DNA from: JAWWOW01 sp033851265
GTDB lineage: Bacteria; Actinomycetota; Actinomycetes; JAWWOW01
NCBI GenBank assembly: GCA_033851265.1
Contig: JAWWOW010000018.1
Span: 1 to 64,000, forward strand
Length of the DNA: 64,000 nucleotides
Reading direction: 5' to 3'
A program made the translations under genes and the position numbers. Positions 23,386-31,802 of the stretch are shown here, one piece after another. The first letter of the stretch is position 1. Every line of letters begins with the position of its first letter. Under the pieces are notes generated by a model. The model did no database searches. It had not been told where the DNA came from and saw only the letters and a program-made list of their open reading frames with translations.

Positions 23386-23418
23386 TATCGCGAATCGCAC
23401 GGTCACTGTATCGCGATA
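23386..23418. promoter_or_regulatory. Paired TATCGCGA operator-like elements
   Basis: TATCGCGA at 23386-23393 and the perfect palindrome TATCGCGATA at 23409-23418 lie about two helical turns apart between divergent genes starting at 23366 and 23533. This layout suggests a cooperative repressor site; the regulator is not identified. Confidence 0.4.
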
Positions 23419-23532
23419 TGTCGCACTCGTCGTCGGCCGGTTACGCCGTCAGCGTGACTCATTTCACGGGGGAACCACGATGCCACGCCGCTGGTTACGG
23501 TGGGAGTTAGGGATAACGAGAGAGGAGCGGCG

Positions 23533-24807
23533 GTGAGCGAACGTCCACCGTTTGGGTTCGGCAGTTCTCCCGGTGACGATCCTGACCGTCCGGACGCCGC
23601 AGACAACCCGCTCGCCGGGCTGTTCGGGTCGATGGGTGACGCGAACGACCTCGGCAGCGTGTTGCACCGGCTCGGTGACCTGTTCTCGTGGCGGGGCGGT
23701 CCGGTGAACTGGGACCTGGCCAAAGACGTTGCCCAGCAAGCGATTGGCGCCACGCCCGCCGACGACCCGGAGGTCAACGAAGCTGACCGAGCCGCGGTTG
23801 CTGATGCGGTTCGGCTTGCCGAGGTCTGGCTCGACGGGGTCACCTCACTACCCGCTGGCGCGGTCGCCGCCGACGCATGGACACGCAAGCAATGGCTCGA
23901 GGCGACTCAGCCGATGTGGGCAGAGTTGACCGAGCCGGTCGCGACGAAAGTCATCGAAGCGATGGGCCAGGCGGTGCCCGCTGACATGGCAGCAGTGGCC
24001 GCACCGTTGGTCGGCATGTTCGGTCAGGTCGGTGGCGTGTTGTTCGGTACGCAACTCGGTCAGGCACTCGGTTCGCTGGCGAGCGAAGTCGTGGGTTCGA
24101 CCGACATCGGGCTGCCGCTAGGACCACGCGGACATGCTGCGCTGCTCCCTGCCGGTGTGCGCGCGTTCGGGGAGGGGCTCGGCGTACCCGACGACGAGGT
24201 GCGCATCTTCCTCGCGCTGCGGGAGGCCGCTCACCACCGACTCTTCGAGCATGTGCCCTGGCTGCGGGCGACGTTGCTCGACGCCGTCGCGGCGTACGCC
24301 CGCGGCATCCACGTCGACACCGAGGCACTCGAGGCCGCGGTGCGCGATCTCGACCCGAGTGACCCCGAGGCGCTCCAGCGCGCGCTCGCGAGTGGCCCCG
24401 AGGGCGGCCTGCTGTCACCGCAGCCCTCAGCCGATCAGTCGGCCGCGCTGGCACGACTCGAGACCATGCTCGCGCTCGTGGAGGGCTGGGTCGACGAGGT
24501 TGTCGCGACCGCTGCGGTGGGGCACCTGCCGGGCGCTGGGGCACTGCGCGAGACCGTCCGGCGCCGTCGCGCGGTCGGGGGCCCGGCTGAGCAGACCTTC
24601 GCGACGCTGGTGGGCCTGGAGTTGCGACCCCGGCGGTCACGTGACGCTGCCACGCTCTGGGCGGCACTGCGCGAAGCCCGCGGCGTGGACGGACGCGACG
24701 CGGTCTGGGCGCATTCCGAGCTCATGCCGAGCGCAGCGGATCTCGACGACCCGGCGGGCTTTGTCACCCGCGACGAGCAAGACTTGCCAGGGCTGCGCGA
24801 CCTATAA
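23533..24807 (+). CDS. DUF2342 (zinc-dependent metalloprotease/putative hydrolase) family protein
   Basis: A 424-aa protein of the actinobacterial DUF2342/TIGR03624 family, annotated as putative hydrolase or zincin-like. GTG at 23533 is preferred because GAGAGGAG lies upstream and the family starts close to PFGFG. The N-terminal part is acidic and Gly/Pro-rich; a helical body holds the family block LALREAAHHRLFEHVPWLR (around residue 230), whose His residues may be metal ligands. The mycobacterial homologue lies in the same conserved neighbourhood. The 3' end overlaps the convergent metallopeptidase gene by 6 nt. Confidence 0.8.
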   Translation: MSERPPFGFGSSPGDDPDRPDAADNPLAGLFGSMGDANDLGSVLHRLGDLFSWRGGPVNWDLAKDVAQQAIGATPADDPEVNEADRAAVADAVRLAEVWLDGVTSLPAGAVAADAWTRKQWLEATQPMWAELTEPVATKVIEAMGQAVPADMAAVAAPLVGMFGQVGGVLFGTQLGQALGSLASEVVGSTDIGLPLGPRGHAALLPAGVRAFGEGLGVPDDEVRIFLALREAAHHRLFEHVPWLRATLLDAVAAYARGIHVDTEALEAAVRDLDPSDPEALQRALASGPEGGLLSPQPSADQSAALARLETMLALVEGWVDEVVATAAVGHLPGAGALRETVRRRRAVGGPAEQTFATLVGLELRPRRSRDAATLWAALREARGVDGRDAVWAHSELMPSAADLDDPAGFVTRDEQDLPGLRDL

Positions 24808-25386
24808 CTCGGCTGCGCAGTCCTCACCGGTCAACTGCAATCCCGCTGTCGCCGTGACGCCCTCGAGGAAGCCGCGCGCGCGTTCGGTCTTCGGAAACCG
24901 CTCGACCCACGCCCAGAACGCTGCGTCGTGCGCCGGCTCGATCAGATGCGCCAACTCGTGCACGAGGACGTAGTCGATGACGTAGCTCGGCATCCCGATC
25001 AAGCGACGTGACAACCGGATCGACCGATCAACCGGAGTGCACGACCCCCACAGCGTCCGCTGGTTGTCGACCCAGCGCACCGACGCGGGCTTGGCTTTGC
25101 CGTCGAGGTGGGCCAGGGACAACGCACGCGCGCGCTTCAATAGCTCGATGTCGCTCGGCCGCGCCTTCGCCTCACGCTTCTCGAGCTGCGCCAGCATCGT
25201 CGCGACCCACTCCGCCTCCTCCGCGCGGGTCATCCGCGCGGGGAGCACGACGACGGTGCGGTCGCCGTCGCGGTATGCCGAGACGGTGCGCCGGCGACGT
25301 GCGCTGCGGCGGACTTCGACGAGTGGCTGTGCAGCGGTGGGCCGCTCGATGAAGGGCAGCACCGGCTGCGGGTCAGGGGCCGTCAT
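24802..25386 (-). CDS. YgjP-like M48-type metallopeptidase
   Basis: A 194-aa protein of the YgjP/SprT-like (DUF45) family. The zinc-binding motif is VHELAHLIEPAHDAAFW (His about residues 142 and 146, with the downstream His), preceded by the family block RTLWGSCTPVDRSIRLSRRL. ATG at 25386 gives a normal family length; the in-frame opening further upstream is not coding-like and crosses a terminator hairpin. The substrate is unknown. Confidence 0.85.
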   Translation of the reverse strand: MTAPDPQPVLPFIERPTAAQPLVEVRRSARRRRTVSAYRDGDRTVVVLPARMTRAEEAEWVATMLAQLEKREAKARPSDIELLKRARALSLAHLDGKAKPASVRWVDNQRTLWGSCTPVDRSIRLSRRLIGMPSYVIDYVLVHELAHLIEPAHDAAFWAWVERFPKTERARGFLEGVTATAGLQLTGEDCAAEL

Positions 25387-25491
25387 GGCAGACGACGGTA
25401 ATGGGCAGCACCGACAGAGCAGTGGAGCAACGCCCGGGTCGAGAGCGACGGGACGGACAGGAATCGTTGATCCACTCGAAGAAAGTTTCGC

Positions 25492-25630
25492 TCCACAGGT
25501 GGTGGACGAAGGTATGTGCAGGTCAGGACGGTGTACGGCTCCTATCCCCAGCTGGATCCACAGCGTCGTCCGCCGTCCGTCCACAGCGACACCCCAGGTG
25601 CTCAACACGCTGTCCACACCGATGTCCACA
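25492..25630 (+). repeat. Cluster of five TCCACA (DnaA-box-like) motifs
   Basis: TCCACA occurs at 25492, 25557, 25580, 25613 and 25625, all on the plus strand, within 140 bp of noncoding DNA. The copies at 25613 (CTGTCCACA from 25610) and 25625 (ATGTCCACA from 25622) differ by one base from TTGTCCACA, the actinobacterial DnaA box. The rest of 25387-25763 has only the hairpin described next. Confidence 0.45.
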
Positions 25631-25686
25631 GGCGGGGGACACGATCCGTTGACGCTGCCCGTGGTGGCCCATAGCGTCTCGCCTCG

Positions 25687-25758
25687 ACGAAGCCCCCGGC
25701 CGCCGGAGGGTCGCTCGCAAGGGGAAGGCGAGCGACCTTGTGGATCCGGGGGCTTCGT
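25687..25758. terminator. Large nested hairpin after enoyl-CoA hydratase gene
   Basis: Outer arms at 25687-25699 and 25746-25758 (ACGAAGCCCCCGG and its complement) are perfectly paired; inner arms GGTCGCTCGC (25709-25718) and GCGAGCGACC (25728-25737) form a second perfect stem. It starts 6 bp after the enoyl-CoA hydratase stop and is most simply a strong terminator, though larger than usual. Confidence 0.7.
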
Positions 25759-25763
25759 GACGT

Positions 25764-26561
25764 CTATCGGCCGGTGAAGCGCGGCGTACGCCGCTCGCGC
25801 TGCGCGGCGAGACCCTCTTGCAAGTCGGCCGTGGTCAAGGTGACCGGCTGCGCCAACGCTTCCCACTGCAACGCGGCGTCGTAACTCGCGTGACCGCCGT
25901 GGGCGAGCGCGACCTTGGTCAGGCGCGTGGCGATCGGTGCCGCTGCGGCAATCGCTGCTGCGATCTCGAGCACCCCGTCGAGGAAACCGTCGGTCGGCAG
26001 CACGCGGTTGACGAGGCCCATGGCTTCCGCTTCCGCACCGCTGACGCTGCGACCGGTGAGCAACAGCTCGCGGGCGGCCGGCAGCCCCACCGCCTGGGGG
26101 AGCAACCACGTCGCGGCCATGCCCGCATGCATGCCCAACCGGGTGAACGGTGCGGCGAGCCGCGCGTCCGGGGTGGCGTACCGCAGATCGCAGGCGAGCG
26201 CGAGACACAGCCCGGCGCCGATGGCTGGACCGTTGACGGCGGCAATGGTCGGAACCTCGAGGTCTCGGATGGAGAGCCAGGCCCGATAGAACGGCAACAT
26301 GCGGGCGCGCAGCTGATCGACGCTCGCCTCCGGCTCCGCTCCGATCCAGCTCACATCGCCACCGGAGCAGAACGCGCTGCCTTCGCCGGTGACGACGACG
26401 CACCGGACCGACGGGTCGTCGCGAAGGCCGGCCATCGCGCCCGCCCAGGCGTCGGTGAGCGGAGCGGTCATGGCGTTGCGCCGTTCGGGCTGGGCCAGCG
26501 TCACCAGCACGAGGCCGTCCTGGCGCTCGGCAAGCCGGTCCACCCGGAGGGGTTCGCTCAT
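25764..26561 (-). CDS. Enoyl-CoA hydratase/isomerase family protein
   Basis: A 265-aa crotonase-fold protein acting on acyl-CoA thioesters. Oxyanion-hole segments are visible in GEGSAFCSGGDVSW (about residue 60-75) and PTIAAVNGPAIGAGLCLALACDLRYA (about 100-125). The usual catalytic Glu positions cannot be assigned with certainty. ATG at 26561 matches the family N-terminus; no Shine-Dalgarno is seen, so the message may be leaderless. The gene is transcribed alone and ends in a strong hairpin. The exact pathway (beta-oxidation or another CoA route) is not evident. Confidence 0.88.
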   Translation of the reverse strand: MSEPLRVDRLAERQDGLVLVTLAQPERRNAMTAPLTDAWAGAMAGLRDDPSVRCVVVTGEGSAFCSGGDVSWIGAEPEASVDQLRARMLPFYRAWLSIRDLEVPTIAAVNGPAIGAGLCLALACDLRYATPDARLAAPFTRLGMHAGMAATWLLPQAVGLPAARELLLTGRSVSGAEAEAMGLVNRVLPTDGFLDGVLEIAAAIAAAAPIATRLTKVALAHGGHASYDAALQWEALAQPVTLTTADLQEGLAAQRERRTPRFTGR

Positions 26562-26849
26562 GAGCGGGAGGCTAACGCTCAGCCCAGAGCGAACGGCGCG
26601 CCGCGTCGTCCACGTAACGCCTGAGTCTGGTGTGGCAGATGAAACCAAAGGGGACTATGAGGCGAAAACCGGACGGAAATACCGCGCGCCACGCCGGGAC
26701 GGAGCCCGCCGCGTCCCCGGTGAGCGTGCTCAGCGGCGCTACTGTGAGCGTGGCCCCACAGGCGGGGCGCCGCCCCCCAGGGCGACATAGCGCCAAACAG
26801 GCCCCCGCAGAGGCGAGCCGGCTGGCCGCCGCAAACAGAGGAGGACGGC

Positions 26850-27002
26850 GTGGCCGAGACCTACAACGGATACTGCGTGAAGTGCAAGGACAAGCGCGAC
26901 TTCGAAGGTGAAGTCAAGGTCAGTGACTCTGGGCGCCGCATGGCGCAGGGTCTCTGCCCGGTGTGCGGCACCAAGATGAACCGCATCCTCGGCAAGGCCT
27001 AG
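26850..27002 (+). CDS. DUF5679 zinc-ribbon protein
   Basis: A 50-aa protein with two CxxC pairs (YCVKCKDKRDF and LCPVCGTKM), the zinc ribbon typical of DUF5679, a widespread small actinobacterial family without a known role. GTG at 26850 is preceded by GAGGAGG. The short size keeps it below many gene-calling limits. A strong hairpin pair follows at 27016-27075. The upstream 26562-26849 is noncoding and shows only GC-rich dyads. Confidence 0.85.
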   Translation: MAETYNGYCVKCKDKRDFEGEVKVSDSGRRMAQGLCPVCGTKMNRILGKA

Positions 27003-27015
27003 ACCCAGCCTTCAC

Positions 27016-27075
27016 GGGGGGCGAATCCCCCACAGGCGTGCGCGGCGGCGTGGTCCACATGGACGGCGCCGCCGC
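27016..27075 (+). terminator. Tandem hairpins after DUF5679 gene
   Basis: GGGGG (27016-27020) pairs with CCCCC (27027-27031), then GCGGCGGCG (27042-27050) pairs with CGCCGCCGC (27067-27075) with an inner GTCCA/TGGAC stem. They lie just after the stop at 27002 and probably end transcription. Confidence 0.55.
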
Positions 27076-27153
27076 TGCCCGTTAGCGGGCCGCTCATCCC
27101 CCGCCTGTGGATGCTCGGCGGCACGGACGCCGTGGCTCTGCCACGCTCGCGAC

Positions 27154-28212
27154 GTGCGTCCCGTCCTCAAGCCAGCACTGCGCCGCGTGTGGCGCGACGC
27201 CACCACGCTCCAGCTCGGAGTCGACCCGCGCAGCGCGCTCGTGCTCAGCGGCGTCGGGGCGACCGAGACCCGGCTGCTGGGGGCACTCGACGGCTCCCAC
27301 GACCACCGCGATGTCCTGATCGCTGCGGCGGTGCTCGGTATCCCGATCGGGGAGGCTGAGCGACTGCTGGCGCTCCTCGACGGTGCTGGCGTGCTCGATG
27401 ACGGGGCGGCTCGACCCGAGCCGCTCAGCGAGCTCCCCTGGGCCGAGCGCGCGCGACTGCGGCCCGACCTTGCGGCCTTGTCGCTCAGCCACGCTCGACC
27501 CGGCGTCGGACCCGACATCCTCGCCGCGCGGCGGCGCAGCGCGATCCGGGTCCATGGCGGCGGACGCCTCGGAGCCCAGCTAGCGGGGCTGCTCGCGGCG
27601 GCCGGCGTGGGCCACCTCGACGTTCAGGACGACACCGCGACCGTCATCGCGGATGCCGCCCCGGGCGGCGTCTCCCCCGCCGACGCGGGTCTTCCGCGCG
27701 AGCGCGCCGCGGAGTCCGTCGTACGCCGGGCCGCGCCCTCGACGGGCGTCGGCGCGCTGGCACCTGGCCGCTCCCCCGAGCTGACCGTGCTCGCCGGTGG
27801 GATCCCCGGTCGCGCTGAGCAGGACGCCCTGCTGCGCGCCGCCGAGCCGCACCTGTTCGTCGCCGTCCGGGAGACGACCGGCGTGATCGGCCCGCTCGTC
27901 GTTCCCGGTGCGTCGGCGTGCCTTCGCTGTCTCGACCTTGCCCGCACCGAGCGCGATCCCGCGTGGCCGGCGATCGTCGCGCAGCTGGCGCAACACCGGC
28001 AGCGCAGCGACGACGCCTGCGACATCGTCCTCGCCACGGTCACCGCCGGCCACGCCGCGATGCAGGCCCTCGCATTCATCGACCACGCTGTGGTCGGTGG
28101 CACCCTGCCGGCAACGGTTGGTGGGACCCTGGAGCTGGTATCGCCCGACTGGCGGTTGCGTCGTCGCAGCTGGCAGCCACACCCGGCATGCGGCTGCACC
28201 TGGTCGCACTGA
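27154..28212 (+). CDS. E1-like (ThiF-related) Rossmann protein, TOMM cyclodehydratase-like
   Basis: A 352-aa protein. An N-terminal winged-helix-like region (about 1-90) is followed by a Rossmann segment with IRVHGGGRLGAQLAGLLAAAGV (about 128-150). Near the C-terminus lie CLRCLDLAR and HPACGC, the four Cys expected to bind zinc in E1-like proteins. Annotated homologues are called ThiF-family or TOMM-precursor-binding proteins in actinobacteria. The Arg and Asp residues that bind ATP in MoeB are not evident, so catalysis is doubtful. No precursor peptide or cyclodehydratase partner is adjacent. GTG 27154 is the likely start. Next comes the ABC1 kinase gene 23 bp downstream. Confidence 0.6.
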   Translation: MRPVLKPALRRVWRDATTLQLGVDPRSALVLSGVGATETRLLGALDGSHDHRDVLIAAAVLGIPIGEAERLLALLDGAGVLDDGAARPEPLSELPWAERARLRPDLAALSLSHARPGVGPDILAARRRSAIRVHGGGRLGAQLAGLLAAAGVGHLDVQDDTATVIADAAPGGVSPADAGLPRERAAESVVRRAAPSTGVGALAPGRSPELTVLAGGIPGRAEQDALLRAAEPHLFVAVRETTGVIGPLVVPGASACLRCLDLARTERDPAWPAIVAQLAQHRQRSDDACDIVLATVTAGHAAMQALAFIDHAVVGGTLPATVGGTLELVSPDWRLRRRSWQPHPACGCTWSH

Positions 28213-28235
28213 GAGCCGCACTGAGAATGGTGGTC

Positions 28236-29669
28236 ATGAGCGACATCCCGCGTCGAGCCGTGACTCGCGGGGCCAAGCTCGCAGCGCTCCCGCTCGGCGT
28301 TGCCGGCCGGGCCACGCTTGGCCTCGGCAAGCGCATCGGCGGCCGGCCAGCGGAGCTCGTCGCGATCGAGATCCAGCAGCGCACCGCCGAGCAGATCTTC
28401 CGCGTGCTCGGCGAGCTCAAGGGCGGCGCGATGAAGTTCGGGCAGGCGCTGTCCATCTTCGAAGCCGCGCTGCCCGAAGACCTCGCCGCGCCCTACCGCG
28501 CTGCGCTGACCCGCCTGCAAGAGGCGGCACCGGCGCTACCGGTCGCGATCGTCCATCGCACGTTGGCCGAACAGCTCGGCCCGCAGTGGCGCGAGCAGTT
28601 CCAGAGCTTCGACGAACGGCCGGCCGCGGCTGCGTCGATCGGGCAGGTGCACCGTGCGGTGTGGGCCGATGGCCGCGACGTCGCGGTCAAGGTGCAGTAC
28701 CCCGGTGCGGGGAAGGCGCTGCTCTCCGACCTCAACCAGCTGGGCAGGGTGGCCCGGCTGTTCGCGATCTTGTCTCCCGGCCTCGACGTCGGGCCGCTCA
28801 TCGCGGAGCTGAAGGCCCGCGTTGCGGAAGAGCTCGACTACGACCTCGAAGCCGCCGCGTCGGAAACGTTCGCAACGGCGTACGACGGCGATCCCGACAT
28901 CCGCGTTCCGCACGTCATCGCGCACTCAGAACGCGTCCTCGTCACCGAGTGGATCGAGGGCACACCGATGTCGGCGATCATTCGCGACGGCACGCGGGAG
29001 CAGCGCAACCGCGCCGGTGTGATGTACGCGCGGTTCCTATTGTCCGGCCCGACGCGCGCTGGGCTGCTCCATGCCGACCCGCATCCGGGGAACTACCGGC
29101 TGCTCCCCGATGGGCGGCTCGGCGTACTCGACTTCGGCGCCGTCAACCGGTTGCCCGATGGGTACCCCCGACCGATCGGTGAGCTCGTCCGGCTCGCGCT
29201 CGATGGTGATGCGCAGGGTGTGCGTGACGGGTTGCGGCAGCAGGGCTTCATCAAGTCCGACATGGACCTCGATCCGCACAAGGTCCTCGAATACGTGCAG
29301 CCCCTGCTCAACCCGATCCGCGATGAGACCTTCCACTTCACGCGCGCCTGGCTGCGCGGGGAAGCGACACGCGTCGCTGATCCGCGGTCACCGGCAGCGC
29401 AGTTGGGTCGCCAGTTGAACCTGCCTCCGTCCTACCTGTTGATTCACCGGGTGACGCTCGGCAGTGTCGGCGTACTCGCGCAGCTCGACGCCGAAGGTGC
29501 GTTCCGCAAGGAGGCCGAGCGCTGGATCCCCGGGCTGTCGGACGCCTACCAGGGCGACGACTACCAACCAGCACCGCCGCTTGAACTACCCACACCCGAC
29601 GAGACCGCGCCCGAGCCCGTCGCGCCAGCCCGCCGGCCGCGCAAGAAGCCCGGCTCACCACCACGCTGA
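28236..29669 (+). CDS. ABC1/ADCK (AarF/UbiB) family atypical kinase
   Basis: A 477-aa UbiB-like atypical kinase. Visible marks are the family KxGQ-like segment GGAMKFGQALSIFE (about 60-75), the Ala-rich loop AAAASIGQVHRA with VAVKVQYPG (Lys of the ATP site), LDYDLEA, the catalytic HADPHPGN and the metal-binding LDFGAV. In other organisms such proteins support quinone or lipid biology and have ATPase activity. A Pro-rich basic tail ends the protein. ATG at 28236 is preferred; ATG 28227 is an alternative. The homologue in M. tuberculosis lies next to whiB7, and the same neighbourhood is present here with an insertion between. The 3' end overlaps the convergent zinc-finger gene by 15 nt. Confidence 0.88.
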   Translation: MSDIPRRAVTRGAKLAALPLGVAGRATLGLGKRIGGRPAELVAIEIQQRTAEQIFRVLGELKGGAMKFGQALSIFEAALPEDLAAPYRAALTRLQEAAPALPVAIVHRTLAEQLGPQWREQFQSFDERPAAAASIGQVHRAVWADGRDVAVKVQYPGAGKALLSDLNQLGRVARLFAILSPGLDVGPLIAELKARVAEELDYDLEAAASETFATAYDGDPDIRVPHVIAHSERVLVTEWIEGTPMSAIIRDGTREQRNRAGVMYARFLLSGPTRAGLLHADPHPGNYRLLPDGRLGVLDFGAVNRLPDGYPRPIGELVRLALDGDAQGVRDGLRQQGFIKSDMDLDPHKVLEYVQPLLNPIRDETFHFTRAWLRGEATRVADPRSPAAQLGRQLNLPPSYLLIHRVTLGSVGVLAQLDAEGAFRKEAERWIPGLSDAYQGDDYQPAPPLELPTPDETAPEPVAPARRPRKKPGSPPR

Positions 29670-29852
29670 GTCGAGTTTGCTCTCGATGGAGCGGACGTTC
29701 TGCCGCGCGCAGTTTTCGCAGATCCACTCAGTCCGCCCGCGCTCCGTTGTCGACATCGACCATGTTGCTGGCGTCGGATCCGCGGTAGCGCCGCACCACG
29801 CACATGTCACGGCGGTCGAAGCGGGCTTCGTGCTCTTTTTCTTCGCGGTCAC
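29655..29852 (-). CDS. 65-aa zinc-finger protein, last gene of the ABC operon
   Basis: A 65-aa protein with Lys-rich start (VTAKKKSTKP) and two CxxC pairs (TCAWCGA and ICENCAR), indicating a zinc ribbon. GTG at 29852 overlaps the stop of the preceding membrane protein gene by 4 nt (GTGA). The function is unknown; similar small ribbons are frequent in actinobacteria. Confidence 0.75.
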   Translation of the reverse strand: MTAKKKSTKPASTAVTCAWCGATADPTPATWSMSTTERGRTEWICENCARQNVRSIESKLDSAWW

Positions 29853-30220
29853 GGTGGTGTCGCCTCGAAGAACTCCTCGGCGGACTGCGTGGACAGCGGG
29901 ATGATGACGATGCCGGCCAGTCCGATGAGACTGAGCCCCAACGGGTAACCATTGGCGATCGCGATGATGCCGCCAACGGCCTGGGCCAGAGCCAGGGTGA
30001 TGGCGACGATCCGCGCCGAGGGCCGGCGTTCGACGAGACGTCCAGCGGTTATGCACTCCGCGGTCCCGAGGATGCCGCCGGCGGCCAGCAGCAACGACTC
30101 GCCGAATATCAGCGTGGTCAGTCCGAGGATGAGCAGGCCGAGCCCGGTCAAACCCAGCGCGATGGTCGAGATGAGGACCGTCGTCGGCATGGCCACGAGT
30201 GTCGCACCGCGCGGATTCAT
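29849..30220 (-). CDS. Small polytopic membrane protein of the ABC operon
   Basis: A 123-aa hydrophobic protein with about four membrane helices (for example VLISTIALGLTGLGLLILGL at residues 14-33). ATG 30220 overlaps the permease stop by 4 nt (ATGA); ATG 30190 is an alternative. It is conserved in position between permease and zinc finger, suggesting a role in the exporter complex, but I do not recognise a family. Confidence 0.65.
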   Translation of the reverse strand: MNPRGATLVAMPTTVLISTIALGLTGLGLLILGLTTLIFGESLLLAAGGILGTAECITAGRLVERRPSARIVAITLALAQAVGGIIAIANGYPLGLSLIGLAGIVIIPLSTQSAEEFFEATPP

Positions 30221-31023
30221 CGCAGCAGCAGTCGCTCGAGGCGGCGACCGGTCACGACCGCGCACACAAGGCCGAGCACGAGCAGGTACGCCGCGTGTCC
30301 GAGGTCGCTGATGCCCACACCGCCAAGGATGAGCGACCGCATCAACGCGACGCCGTGGTAGAGCGGGGTGGCCTCGACAACCAGCTGCATCCATCCTGGG
30401 TAACGGTCGAGCGGATAGAACGTCGCCGAGAACAAGAACAGCGGTAACACGCCAAGCGTGACGTATTGGAAGTCCTGCCAGCCCCGCATATACGACGTAC
30501 CTGCCATGCCTAGTGCGGCGAACGTGAAGCCGATGAGCGTCGCCGTCGGCAGCGCGGCAAGTGCCCACCACGAATGCACCAGGCCCATCGCCGCCATCAC
30601 GCACAGGAATGCAACGGCGTACAACGCGCCGCGCAGCAGTGCCCACGCGATCTCGCCGAGCGCGACGTCACGGACGGAGACCGGGGTGGCCAGGATCGCG
30701 TCGTAGGTCTTGGCGTACTTGAGTTTGAAGAACATGTTGAACGTTGCGTCGAACACCGCGCCGTTCATCGCAGAGGAGGCGAGCAACGCCGGCGCGACAA
30801 AGGCGGTGTAGGTGACGAGATCGCCGTTCGGTGCATGCAGGTCCTGCGTGAGGAGCTTGCCGATACCGACACCGATGGAAAGCAAGTAGAACAACGGCTC
30901 GAATACGCCGGAAACGAGGATGAGCCACGTACGCCGGTAGACCATCGCGTTGCGCTCGATCATGCGAGCCGCGCGCCGACTGCCGATCGCAGGCGGGAAG
31001 ACGCGCGCCGTGATGGTGGTCAT
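30217..31023 (-). CDS. ABC-2 type transporter permease (second)
   Basis: A 268-aa ABC-2 permease with about six membrane helices and the family block GVFEPLFYLLSIGVGIG near the N-terminus. It resembles the NodJ/DrrB group of exporter permeases. It shares one nucleotide with the preceding permease gene (31023), indicating tight coupling. With the other permease and the ATPase it should form a heterodimeric exporter for lipid, polysaccharide or drug substrates; the substrate is not deducible. Confidence 0.85.
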   Translation of the reverse strand: MTTITARVFPPAIGSRRAARMIERNAMVYRRTWLILVSGVFEPLFYLLSIGVGIGKLLTQDLHAPNGDLVTYTAFVAPALLASSAMNGAVFDATFNMFFKLKYAKTYDAILATPVSVRDVALGEIAWALLRGALYAVAFLCVMAAMGLVHSWWALAALPTATLIGFTFAALGMAGTSYMRGWQDFQYVTLGVLPLFLFSATFYPLDRYPGWMQLVVEATPLYHGVALMRSLILGGVGISDLGHAAYLLVLGLVCAVVTGRRLERLLLR

Positions 31024-31802
31024 CAGGTTTCCAACCGTGTGCGAAACGTTCGCGTGGCGACAGCGACGCCTATGACGGTGAGGCCGAGGAGATAGCTCAC
31101 GTGGCCCAACGTCATCAGCGGTTCAGCAGTACCGAGCGCAAGCGTGCGACAGAGGTCAACGCCATGCCAGAGCGGGGTGGCGTACGCCACCGGTTGCAAG
31201 CCGGACGGCAACTGACTGACCGGAAAGAACGTTCCGGAGAACAAGAACAGCGGCATGACGCCGAAACGGAAGATTGCATTGAAGCCGGAGTCACGCTCTT
31301 GGGTCGCGGCGTACGCGACGATCGGCGTCGCAAAAGCGATTCCCGTCAGCAAGCCGGCCGGCAACGTGAGTAACGCGGTCCATGACTTCGTCGTACCGAA
31401 CGCGGCCATGACCCCGAGGAAGATGGCGCAGACCATCAGGACACGCAGCGCGATCCACAGCAGGTGACCGAGCAAGACATCGATGACGCGCAGTGGCGTT
31501 GCCAGCATCGCGTGATAGGTGCGAATCCACTTGATCGCACCCATGACCGGGTACGTCGATTCCTGCACACCGACTTGCATCGCGTTGGCGGCGAGCAGGC
31601 CCGGCGCAAGGAACACGAGATAGCTGACGCCGCCGAGACTGTTCGCGCCGCTGCTGTTGCTGTTGACCAGGCCGCCGAGGCCGACACCCATGGCGGCGAG
31701 GAATAGCACCGGCGAGAGGACCCCGGTGACCAGACCACCGCGCCACGTGCGCTTGTACTGGTACGCCCAGTACTCGAAGGAGCGAACCGTCGGATGAGAC
31801 AT
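31023..31802 (-). CDS. ABC-2 type transporter permease (first)
   Basis: A 259-aa ABC-2 permease with about six membrane helices; the N-terminal YWAYQYKRTWRGGLVTGVLS and GVLSPVLFLAAMGVGLG blocks are typical. It lies between the ATPase and the second permease with one-nucleotide overlaps at both ends. The two permeases are related in sequence layout, consistent with a heterodimer produced by gene duplication. Confidence 0.87.
   Translation of the reverse strand: MSHPTVRSFEYWAYQYKRTWRGGLVTGVLSPVLFLAAMGVGLGGLVNSNSSGANSLGGVSYLVFLAPGLLAANAMQVGVQESTYPVMGAIKWIRTYHAMLATPLRVIDVLLGHLLWIALRVLMVCAIFLGVMAAFGTTKSWTALLTLPAGLLTGIAFATPIVAYAATQERDSGFNAIFRFGVMPLFLFSGTFFPVSQLPSGLQPVAYATPLWHGVDLCRTLALGTAEPLMTLGHVSYLLGLTVIGVAVATRTFRTRLET

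Noticed and set aside
25387..26403. N-terminal extension of the YgjP-like ORF
   Set aside because: The extra 339 codons overlap the enoyl-CoA hydratase gene, cross the nested hairpin and show no family similarity; the start at 25386 fits the normal length.
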